A stretch of DNA of 64,000 nucleotides from Plutella xylostella (taxonomy: Eukaryota > Arthropoda > Insecta > Lepidoptera > Plutellidae). The stretch is from positions 9,121,501 to 9,185,500 of the forward strand of contig NC_064001.1 in assembly GCF_932276165.1 (NCBI RefSeq), written 5' to 3'. Shown here one piece after another: positions 45,501-54,764 of this stretch. The stretch's first letter is position 1, and each line of letters opens with the position of its first letter. A model generated the notes under the pieces. That model ran no database searches. It worked only from the letters and a program-made list of their open reading frames with translations, and was not told the DNA's origin. Position numbers and translations under genes: made by a program.

Positions 45501-46328
45501 GTGTTATGTTAGTCCCAATGTAATAGGGGGCGGGCTATTGCCATTTTACGGGCACATCCAAGACCCGAGAACAAATATCTGTGTTTACATAAAATACCTA
45601 TCCAGCATACTTGCGGCACAAGAGGGGCTGAGCAAGGAAGGTACCAAATACCATATACAAATAATTATTTTGGTGGAAGAATGCTTTGTAAACAAATACC
45701 GGTAAGTATTAAAAATAAGAAAAAATATCTTTATTTAAAACATTATTAAAAAAACATTTACTTAAAACGTATTATGATACTTAAAACTTATTATGATTGA
45801 GAGTGGTGCCTTCCTTGCACTGCTCACTTTACACTTTATATTGTTTATTTTTAAATAATAGCTTAATTAAAATGTCACCGTTTACCCACAGTCAAACCAA
45901 AAATATTGGTTTTGTGGGAATTCTTATGTACCCTATGTATCACTGCAATGATTATAAATAAATAAATAAAATAAATAAATAAACAAATATCTGCACCAGC
46001 CGGGAATCGAACCCGAGACCTTCGGCTCAGTAGTCAGGGTCACTATCATTAACCACTACGCCATTCGGTCGTGTTTACATAATATCTAGGTACTAATAGG
46101 TATTAAAATGAAACGTTTTACTTACCCATCTTTTGATCCGTTTAGATATCGCATCTAATTTTTCAGTGGGACACAAGTCTAAAACATAAGTAAAAGTGGT
46201 ATAGATAATAATATCTATAACTCTAAAAAAATTGATGCACTTTTTAAACCTTATAGTCGTTATATAAAATACTGACCAATAAAAAAGAGTAAGGAAAAGA
46301 TTGAGAGCCAAACTATATGTTGTGCCAT
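40842..46328 (-). CDS. Snake-like trypsin-family serine protease, gene C (intact)
   Basis: Secreted S1A protease of the insect snake-like group, with a Pro/His-rich N-terminal extension and a C-terminal catalytic domain. Fourteen exons: 46328-46277, 46178-46126, 44925-44800, 44523-44446, 44042-43929, 43801-43703, 43586-43506, 43251-43008, 42723-42661, 42577-42489, 42354-42169, 42085-41863, 41631-41468, 41069-40842. These total 1,800 bases, 599 codons plus TGA, all phases compatible. Signal peptide MAQHIVWLSIFSLLFFI. PSENPCDDYDP and CREFVWEARRNELRQPRGAAC form the cysteine-containing pro-region. The catalytic domain starts VVGGEEAEIADYPHM; H57 in LTAAHC, D102 in FDIALMEL, D189 in GVDTCQ, S195 in GDSGGP: trypsin-like specificity. 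The residue before VVGG is Ser, so activation by a trypsin-like enzyme is not expected. Likely hemolymph or immune/digestive function; substrate unknown. Confidence 0.92.
41179..41328. repeat. MITE, family 1 copy 3
   Basis: TTAGCTCCAATTTCTCCATA and its mirror at the right end (GTGGATAAATTGGGACTTAA), with inner AACCAGGGAAAGG against TTCCTGGTTATG and a central CGTCATCTCCATATT. It matches 812-968 and 22178-22341. It lies in the last intron of gene C, whereas copy 2 lies in an earlier intron of unit A, so the insertions are independent. Confidence 0.75.
44336..44425. repeat. MITE, family 2, related short copy
   Basis: CCCGCTGCACGAATCCGTTA then TCGACATATCGTGATTTGC and GTTTATCGACACGTTC with CCGTGCCGCGG at the right. 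The blocks match the ends and middle of the hairpin element at 44641-44770, in a diverged form, in the neighbouring part of the same gene C intron region. Confidence 0.5.
44641..44770. repeat. MITE, family 2 hairpin (130 bp)
   Basis: The left arm CCGCTACACGGGTTAGTTAT plus CGACGTCGATAAAC mirrors the right arm (GTTTATCTACGTCGATAACG, then AACCCGTGCAGCGG) with about 31 of 34 matches. It sits in the gene C intron just beyond the donor of exon 3, and the right end lies within 30 bases of that donor. Confidence 0.75.
45229..45362 (+). repeat. LINE 3' tail with (TATTG)n
   Basis: CCATCCAAAGGTTGTCTGGT, GAGATTGCTATGAGCAATAA, GGCCGCCTTTTTGTACTG, then GCAAATAAAGG and (TATTG)n. It is the 3' UTR of a lepidopteran LINE with its own AATAAA. 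It lies in a gene C intron, antisense to the gene. No LINE coding sequence remains. Confidence 0.6.
45490..46070 (-). mobile_element. tRNA-derived SINE, nested in an older SINE fragment
   Basis: A head on the - strand near 46068 (GGCGTAGTGGTTAATGATAG, GGTCTCGGGTTCGATTCCCG) is followed by GCAGATATTTGTTTATTTA, with the body running to about 45583. GTGTTTACATAA occurs on both sides (45571-45582 and 46071-46082) and looks like a 12-base target-site duplication. To the left, 45490-45582 is the body of another SINE copy (TCTCGGGTCTTGGATGTGCC, TAACATAACACTCTGGCGA on the - strand). It lies in a gene C intron. Confidence 0.65.
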
Positions 46329-46334
46329 TCTTAC

Positions 46335-46460
46335 AAAAAACCTTTGTATACTAACATTTTTAATGTGATGATGCTCAGTTTTTCTTTACAAGAGAACAAG
46401 TTTTAGCAGGTTAATAATCTCAAGGATTTGCTAAATGACGTAGAGTTTATCGGCATATTT
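46335..46460 (-). promoter_or_regulatory. Conserved upstream block of gene C
   Basis: On the - strand, in order: CTACGTCATTTAGCAAATCC, TTGAGATTATTAACC, ACTTGTTCTCTTG, GCATCATCACATT and GTTAGTATACAAAGG, ending just before the start codon at 46328. It parallels the gene B and gene D blocks. It probably contains the core promoter and 5' leader; the leader is short. Confidence 0.5.
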
Positions 46461-47342
46461 TATCGATATTGGGTTGATCACTTGTTCCAGTCTTGTTGTA
46501 TTTGACTTTGATTGTTATATATATGATTAATGAATACTGCATTTTTTCACAAAAATTGTTTACCTTTTGTGCCAAGTATGAAAAAATGCAGTAAAAGCCC
46601 CCTTATAACAACAATAGTCACATAGTCTTCGATGGGTATAATCTTGACGAGGTAAAGGTCAAAGCGTCGCTTTTAAATATAAACGTTATAATGGTAACCT
46701 TTAAAATAAACCATTATCGACGTTACTAGCAACAACTAGCTCCGTCAATTGAAAAAAAACATGTAAATTTTTTTATAATTATATAAGTAATTTTTAATAG
46801 CATTTTTCCCAAAACTGATATGTAAATATATGAAAATACAAAAATGATGTAAATTTCTTTGTCATGCTCTTGACTTTTTTAGTACTTTGAAGTACAGTCT
46901 CGACTATCAAGCATGTTAAATTTCACGTCCTTATGGTGCAATGCTTGATCGTCAGACTCGAATACTTGTGAAAATGAAAATGATTTCTAGGTAAAAAAAA
47001 ACTCCATTAAGTATATTATAAGTCATGTATTGTATATTGTAACGATCTGTCTCCATAAAATAATACAAAATGAACCTTTACTTCTACGGTTGCTGTTATA
47101 ACGTGGTCGAGCAATTTTTTATTAAAATTACCATAATAAATACTTTCTGATTATTGGATGAATATAGACTTGCTACTTTTCACGCAAAACGACTCAGAAA
47201 TTTTGATGAAAATTTGGTATCTAATTAACATATCCCGGTATTATAACGAGCAAACATTATAAGCTGACACTTTTTATCCCTCTATTCTAACGAGAACACA
47301 TTATTGGACCAAACAAAATGAGTAGAAACAGCTGCTAGTGGC
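46461..47342. other. Intergenic spacer between genes D and C
   Basis: No gene. A decayed Helitron-like stretch is suggested at 47160-47340 (CACGCAAAACGACTC, AATTTGGTATCTAATTAACA, TTTTTATCCCTCTATTC, AACAGCTGCTAGTG). Confidence 0.5.
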
Positions 47343-50300
47343 TTATATATATTCATCGGGCCAAACATTCTCTTCAATCCACCTTGTGAAGAATGACACA
47401 GCGGTGTAGACGGCTGGCGTATCGGGTCTTCCGCAGCCGACTCCAAACGAGGTGATGCCTAACACATAGTGCATGCGACCCGACATGTCTTCAGGAAGGT
47501 CCAGCTCTACTTGGAATGGACCACCGGAGTCACCCTGAGGGGGCAAACGAAATGGGGTTAAGAAGAAAGCAGGAGAGGAAAGTAAGAGGTTCACACGTTC
47601 TTGGACCAACAGAGCGCCTATGTGAGCTATTGCAACACCCAGGCTTGCTGGTCCTGTTCACTCAAGAGCTAGGCTGGCTGAGCTAAAATTAAGTAGATAA
47701 GTTGGAAAGGTTCCACTTGAACAAACCTCATACAGGAATTGCACCCCCTCTCAGAATAGAACAGCCGTGCTTCTACCTATAAGATTCTATAAAGCTAATT
47801 GTCAAAACTCGATTCTGAATCCGGAGTGAGTTTTCAAATTGGCATTCTGTAATTTCCGTAGACACATCGAATTTCGAGATTTTGACAAATAATGTATGAG
47901 ATGACATATAATGTGATAACTGTTCGAACGTAAAGTGAAAGGTGAAGGGAGAATGAAGATCGAAGTGAGATGTCGATTTTACAGAATCGCAAGGCAGAAT
48001 AGAAAAGCCCAGTTTAGCTCTACTGTGTGCTGAGAAGATTTGGAAAGGGGATTTTTCTTATATTCTGCATTGATCATAATAAGTATATGACTTACTTGAC
48101 AAGTGTCTACACCCCCGGTGAGGTTGCCTCCGCAGACCTGGCTGTGGAAGACACTACAGAAGTTCCTATTACAGCTTGGGCGCAGAAGTTCCTCACAGGT
48201 ATCCTTTGGTATAATATCCAGCTCTGCTACTTGTAGTTCAGGTGAAATTATCTTGCTTGCTGGAATTTAATATTGTTTGTCATTGACAGTGGGAACGAAA
48301 ACATAATTATATAGGTAAGGTACTTAATGCCACTTCGGCACGTTATTAGGTAGCGTGGGTAGAGTGGGTAGGTAGGGAGTCGTCCGAAAACATTTAAAGG
48401 CGAAGCGAAGCTTGCGGGAAACAGCTAGTAAATAATAAATCTTTTTGAAACTTTCCCAAATTGACCTAGTAAAAATGAATACTTATGCAATATGGATACT
48501 AAGTTTGTATGATGCAATAATTACCAGATTCAACCGCTCCCCACCCCGTCACAGTCGGCCGGTGCGGTAAGTCTTTGTTGTCAAAAATGAGACCATTCCA
48601 CAAACACGCAGGTCGAATCAGAGTAGAAAATTCTACCTTTTTTTCCAGCTCCATGAGAGCTATATCATAATACTTCCTTGGCGATGCGTATCGTGGGTGA
48701 ACGATGGTGCGAATGATTTTGAAATCATTTTTTCCATCTCTTGCCTGAAAAATACCATAAGTTTTGTTAAGTCAATGATTTATATACGTTTCCTATACTC
48801 CTGTTACTTTCAATGAAATTACAACTCACATTTTTAATGATGTTCTTGTCTCCTAGTCTCACAATCTTGGGGTCAGGTTCAGCGATGGTGGAGTCTACAG
48901 GCACGTGAGTGCAGTGCGCTGCCGTCAGCACGAAGTTGTGACTAATTAACGTGCAGCCGCACTTGAACACCCACAAACCATCGGTGTCGTCAATCGCCTT
49001 CCAACCTATGGCACCCTGGTAAATTATGAAAAACTTTTACTGACAAAATGAATGATATAAAATGTAGTGAATAGGTTTGTCTGGGGTGTTACCATCTTCT
49101 TATCCTCCTGATGCCCACGGTCCTTCTGTGAGTACTTAACGAGTATAGTTGTTACTGCCCAAGCTATAACATATTTTTTCTGGACTAAATGCCCACGGTC
49201 CTTCTCCGAGGACGAATACTTTGTGTTTGAACCATATTTGAATTTACCGCCATTATTTTTTGGGATTGCATCAATGGATTTAACATTCCATCACTGACAG
49301 CTGTCTTAAGTGTCATCTGAGGATAATCAATCGTTCATTGTAAAAACGTCAAAAAACGGAACCATGGCGGGGCCACCGTCGTCTAAGTAAGTTGTAATCT
49401 CATTTTACTTATGTGATCTAATCATTTAATACAATGACTTTAATAAAACCTTATTGTTAAGTATATTAGCAAGGGACGAATAGCAATATTTTATCAATTA
49501 AGGTTCTAAATAATATTCTATGATCATCCATTTACATTAGTACTCGTCTGAGTACCGTGGTCCTCAATGACATAAACGTTTAGTCCTCACTTGAGGACTC
49601 TGGACCGCTATACTATAATTTTAGATATACTTATTTATGTATTTTTTTACAGAATATAATGCGAAATCAAAGAAATTGAAGCAGATTTAGCTATGTCGGA
49701 CATAGATCTCTCGGAGGACGATGACATGACAACATAAATGACTCACCATGAACCCGTAGAATTTGAATTTTGTGATGATGATATCCAGGAGCTGCTAGCT
49801 TAGCCTTTCATTTTATCTTATTTTGTTCCTATATTGATCCCAATAATTATAATAGTTGATAATAAAGAGTTTATCTAGAATAAATATAAGTTCTAAACTT
49901 ATGTGAGACTGATATAGTGTTAAATGTGTTCCTAAGTGGTTCTTATTTCATAAGTTTTGTTATTTCTAACAAATTACCTTATAAATATATTTCCTACCAA
50001 TAAATTAAACTTTTTTTAACTGCCCACGGTCCTCACATGAGGACTAATGATTTTCGAATTTAAACCTATTGAAACTGGTTCCTTTTTTAATGCATTAACC
50101 GTACATACTACTAGGAACACTATATAATAATTTTTGCGACATTTATTCACGTTTAAGTTTCTGGGCAGTAAGCTAGGTAAACGCAATAGTCCTTGTGTGA
50201 GGACCGTGGGCAGATAGTCCTAAAAAATAAAATAACGGCTGGGCGTCAGGAGGACTTATTTGATTACAATAGTGGTAACAATATTATAAAACCTTATGAA

Positions 50301-53300
50301 AATTACATAAGATTTTGTACCTAAGCAGAATAAGTTAAGCGTATTTTGTTTTCTTAAAATTATACTTTGAAAAATACCAACCATGTGAGGAAAATCCCCC
50401 TGCTCTACATCATGTCCTCCAAATACCTGAATGCTGAAAATTCCCGCTTCTTTATCTTTCTTTTTTTTACCTGAAAAATTGTGAAAAGTGTGAATTACAA
50501 AAACATGAAAAATTTACCTAAAGGTGAAATATTCAGAAAAACTTGTTAATATTTTATTATTGCAGAGTAATGTGATTCTTATTTTTACATCTAAGTAAAG
50601 GGTGAACCGTTGGAATGCTGGAATATGTATAATGAAGATATTGTGATGAGCCAAAATGAATCAGTAGGTACAGGTACAGTAGGCTGCAGAGATCAGACTA
50701 CCAAAAGTCAAAGACAAAAACTTGTGCCATTCTTGGAACATTTTATCTAAAACCAAGAAGATAAGGGATTTCATAAAAAAAACTTAATGTTATAAAACTT
50801 ACAAGCAGCTTCACGTGGCTGTCTTAATTCATTTCTTCGAGCCTCCCAAATAAACTCTCTGCACACTGAAATTAATAAAATAATTATTATACGTAGGTGT
50901 TTTAACTTAGCATGATTTTCTAGCGAAGGGTTATGAGAAACATTGCATATTGGTTTTTAAACTATTCAGTGTATATATAATAGTAACACCTAACTTTATT
51001 CATGGGCATTTTAAATAGCTTATTATGTTTTGTTAAAGTTCCATGACACATTATTTTCACCAAAACCAAAAATTACAAAAACTGAAAAAAGGCAGCCTTA
51101 TAAGCAATCTCTATCAAAGAAGCTATGGATGGAAGATACCTAGCTAAAAAAATATTTGAGGTAAAGTAAGTAAGTAATAAAAAATACATAAGTACTATTC
51201 GTCAGAAAAGTACCAATTACAGTACCAACTGCAGTTACTTACATATCTGATTAACGTTCAGTTCTGGAGAAAAAAAAACTGGCTTTTTGGGGTCATAATC
51301 GTCACAAGGGTTTTCAGACGGAAGCTCTGTCTTTAAATATACATCTTGAAATTTTATAGTTCTGCCTGCGTCGTTATCTTCAGATTCTATGGCAACTGGT
51401 TCATCAGAACCAAGCTTGTTTGTTGGAGTTGGAGATTTGTTAATCATGAGGCTGATATCGTCACTAGGATCTTTGGTGGCCTGGAACAAAATAAAGAATT
51501 CATTTTAAGCATAGCTAATTATTATAAGTTAATAAATATACATATTTTACAAAACCCCGTACCTTATTTTTTTCAGTAATTTCAGGCTTCTTTCCTATTT
51601 CTGACGACATCTTGGGTCTGTCGTAAAATTCTAGGGGCTGCAACAATGATTAACAGAACATTTTATTCTTCGGCCATGAAATTAGTATCCAGATATTCCA
51701 CTTTTTATTCAGTTAATCAATCTAAATAAGATACAAAACAGTAAAAAACAATACCTGAATGTTTTCTAGTTTTATGTTAGTAAATTGTTTGTTGTCACTT
51801 TTTTCTGTCGTTGTCTCCAGCCTATCGAAGACTTTTATCTGGAAATAAATAATTAGCTGTATTTTATGAATTTATAAGCTATAAACAAAACAAAGTTAAT
51901 ACACTCATAAGCATTGAAAAAGTTCCATTGACTTACGCAACGGCAAACGACAATAACAGGTGGAACATTTTCATTGCTCATTGCTCATTTCATTTGAGTG
52001 TACTAAGCCGGCTATTATTTTTTGTATTGTATGCCAAAGTATTTGACCTACACTTAATGCGTCACCCTGTATAACTATGTTGTACTCACAGGAACAGGCT
52101 TCATATTTCCGGGCCGGCTGCCGTCGCCTCGCCCGCCGGTCCCGGCGACTGGGCTATTGTGGTGACCAGGACTCGGTGGGTGATGAGCTCTCTGGTGGTA
52201 CAACTGGAAATAAATATGTATACTTATAGTGACTATTGAAACTGCATATCACAGTAATCAAAAGTACTGTGATTTTGTAATCATATTTTAATCGGTTTTT
52301 CTAAATTAGTAAATTCAAAATTAGAAACCGAAATACTGTTATCATTAATCCTGCCGTATTTAGTTCTTAATAAGCCGTGGGAAGGCATTTATAAGGTACA
52401 ATGCCCAATTTCTATGAACATTATATTATTATAGTGACTTTTTAACCTTATAATTTTGCTAATATTGCTACTATTCCACCCACAACTTCACCCACGTCAA
52501 ATCTTTTACGTTTTTTGCTTTCATTTACAATATACGAACAACATTGCGCATTGACGCATTTTTTAACTTTTTAGTTCAACCTACTGCCAGTTTTAATACT
52601 CTATCTATATCTATCGATAGCTGACAGTTACTATTATACGACTTTGACACAAAAAAGTTGCATTCTGTCAAAATCCTATGAAAGTAACCTGAGAAAGTAA
52701 CTGTTAGCTACTGTTTTTCGTATATTGTTAATTTAAGTGCCACTTAAAAAAATTGTTGAGTCCGCTAATACCTGCTTCTAAAGTACTCTGTCTATAGGCA
52801 TAGCATTGATACAATATAACAAAACTTACCAGTGCCTGGTAAAAGCCATGATTGTAGCCGCGCTCATAATCTTGATTATATTGGGGACTTGGCTGTTGGT
52901 AGTACTGGAATCAGTTATAAAAGAAATTATAGTTGGTAAATAAATATAAGATTGTAGTTCAAATATTTAAAAAAAATATGAACGTCAATATTTCATTATA
53001 TTTACTCTCAGTTCGCAATGGAATATTGGATGAAATCCACATTATGAAGATAGTTTTAACTTACTGGTTGTTTGTAGTAAAATCTATTATAATGTGTAGG
53101 ATCAAAATCATAGTGGGGGTTGGCCGGTAATGGTTTTGGTTGTTCTTGATGGACCTAGAAACATAAGACTATTATAATAATTAATGTAGGTACTATATTT
53201 AGTTTTAAATGCAAACTACCATTACTATTTTCCTTATCGTTTCGGTGACCAAAGATAGCTTGACTACGGTCTTTCACCGTGGTGAAAGGATTAGCCAGTC

Positions 53301-54546
53301 AGTTAATCGCAAGTCGTTAAATGTCCAGGATGTGTTGTATGTAGTAAGTAAGGGTGCGCTTACATAGAGAATCGGGTTCCCTGTATCTACCTGTACCGGT
53401 TACCTGATTATGCGAAAGCGCTCACTCATGGAGCATTTCCCGGATTTTTAAATGTCATGAGCGCTTTCGCGTAATCAAGTTACCGGTACAGGTAGATACA
53501 GGCACCCCTCTCTATATAAGCACCCTTAGCACATAACACAATAAACGACGTACAGTACACAACGTCGTCATTGTCGTCGTCCTCTCCAAGTCCGTTTATA
53601 CAACACCGGTAATTCATTAAGATGCCAATTTACAGCAAACGACAGGAGGATGCAGTAGAAGACGCAACGTCAATTGTATTTCTATTCTTTGACGACACGC
53701 CGTCAGCTACAACCACAATGTCTTCGGCCGCCAATTGCCACCCTTATTTATAATTACCGCTTGATGTGGCTGGTGGTTGCAAGGTACGCGCACGTTGTAG
53801 TCTTTTCTTGCTATGGGACTTTGGCCACTATGGTATCCCCAGTGGCTTGGCGGGTTTGCATAGGCATACATATTTTCAGAATTCTGAAAAAATAAAGTAG
53901 TTTAGAATGAGTGTACAGGATCTTTTGATTAACTTGTTCATTAAAAACTTATTAGCTAATTTCCCATCAAATTCATTAGTTCTGAGTACAGATACATCTT
54001 AATACAAATTTATAGAGGCACCGTAATCAAAATCAAAAAGTAAAAAAGGTCACGTCCGTCTATTGACACACCCTTTCCTGAAACCTGTTCAATGTAAAAA
54101 AAACAAACCGGTTGAACATGTCCAAAGAAACATACAAAAGGGGCCGGTTCTCCATTGCAATAATTGGCTTCATATCCTTGAGATATTCCAATGTAATGAG
54201 AAATACTACTCTGCAGTTCTTATGTTAAGTATACCACTTTTTTTTAAATATACGGATTATAAAACTTAGGCTGCGACGGTAACTTAGTTATTTACATACA
54301 ATTAAACCAAATATTAATTTCTTTGGTAGGTATTTACTATAATGCTTAACTTACCCATCTTTTTATCCTTTTCGAAAACAACCCTAATTCTTCAGTAGCA
54401 CAAAAATCTAAAACAGAACATCAAATTCACAACCATGGGAAAAAAGATACATTAACATTTTATCTTGGTGTTAACATAAACATTACAATACCTATAAAAA
54501 TTAATAATATAGTAAATATAGTGAGTGTAACGATTTGTAGTGCCAT
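47343..54546 (-). CDS. Snake-like trypsin-family serine protease, gene D, with frame error
   Basis: Fifteen exons: 54546-54492, 54407-54355, 53883-53758, 53154-53065, 52904-52830, 52203-52090, 51838-51755, 51637-51563, 51480-51243, 50865-50803, 50468-50382, 49015-48830, 48744-48525, 48259-48096, 47534-47343 (stop TAA). Signal peptide MALQIVTLTIFTILLIFI. The exon at 53154-53065 (VHQEQPKPLPANPHYDFDP) is absent from B and C. The catalytic domain starts VFGGHDVEQGDFPHM; H57 LTAAHC, D102 YDIALMEL, D189 GVDTCQ and S195 GDSGGP are all kept. The exons sum to 1,822 bases, one over a multiple of three. In exon 50468-50382 the A-run after the acceptor has six A where the frame needs five or eight, giving a stop a few codons into that exon. 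Either a young pseudogene or a homopolymer sequencing error. Confidence 0.85.
48398..48432 (+). repeat. Helitron (Lep1-like) 3'-end fragment
   Basis: AAAGGCGAAGCGAAGCTTGC then GGGAAACAGCTAGT equals the last 35 bases of the element at 1303-1521 with two differences, including the terminal CTAG before T. It lies in the gene D intron between the residue-189 and D102 exons. Confidence 0.65.
49087..50280. mobile_element. DNA element with GTCCTC/GAGGAC motif clusters in gene D intron
   Basis: The ends mirror each other: TGTTACCA near 49087 and TGGTAACA at 50273-50280, then TCCTCCTGATGCCCACGG against the reverse of TCCTCCTGACGCCCAGCCG. Inside, GGTCCTC or its complement recurs at least eight times, several as palindromes (GTCCTCACTTGAGGAC near 49585, GTCCTCACATGAGGAC near 50028). 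A small acidic frame near 49670-49735 (EIEADLAMSDIDLSEDDDMT) after a possible intron at 49385-49655 vaguely recalls piggyBac-type transposase N-termini, but has a stop. Non-autonomous; the family is not recognised with certainty. Confidence 0.55.
53349..53528. repeat. MITE, family 3 hairpin (180 bp)
   Basis: The left arm TAAGGGTGCGCTTACATAGA, CCCTGTATCTACCTGTACCG and GCGAAAGCGCTCA mirrors the right arm ending TATATAAGCACCCTTA. Arms are about 80 bases with a short central spacer, flanked by TA. It lies in the gene D intron between exons 53883-53758 and 53154-53065. Confidence 0.8.
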
Positions 54547-54554
54547 TCTGCCAA

Positions 54555-54675
54555 GACTTCTTTGTATACTAATATTACAATTTTGTTGTGATGATGTAGA
54601 GAACGAGGAAACACGTTTTGAGTAGAGTTCTCCGGTTTTCCCAAATGACATGCAATTTGTAGTCGTAAATTGATA
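54555..54675 (-). promoter_or_regulatory. Conserved upstream block of gene D
   Basis: On the - strand: GCATGTCATTTGGGAAAACC, ACGTGTTTCCTCG, ACATCATCACAAC and ATTAGTATACAAAG, ending just before the start at 54546. It is less similar to the B and C blocks than they are to each other: the CRE-like TACGTCA has become GCATGTCA. Confidence 0.45.
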
Positions 54676-54764
54676 TTGGTTCCATTGACTTTAAGGAATG
54701 CCAAGGTAGCTGTCGTTAAATGCAAGTATGAAAATTTGTTTAAAAAACATATTTTTTCTTAGTA

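Noticed and set aside
45984..46070. Possible tRNA gene, - strand
   Set aside because: It is the head of a SINE; an AT-rich body and a target-site duplication surround it.
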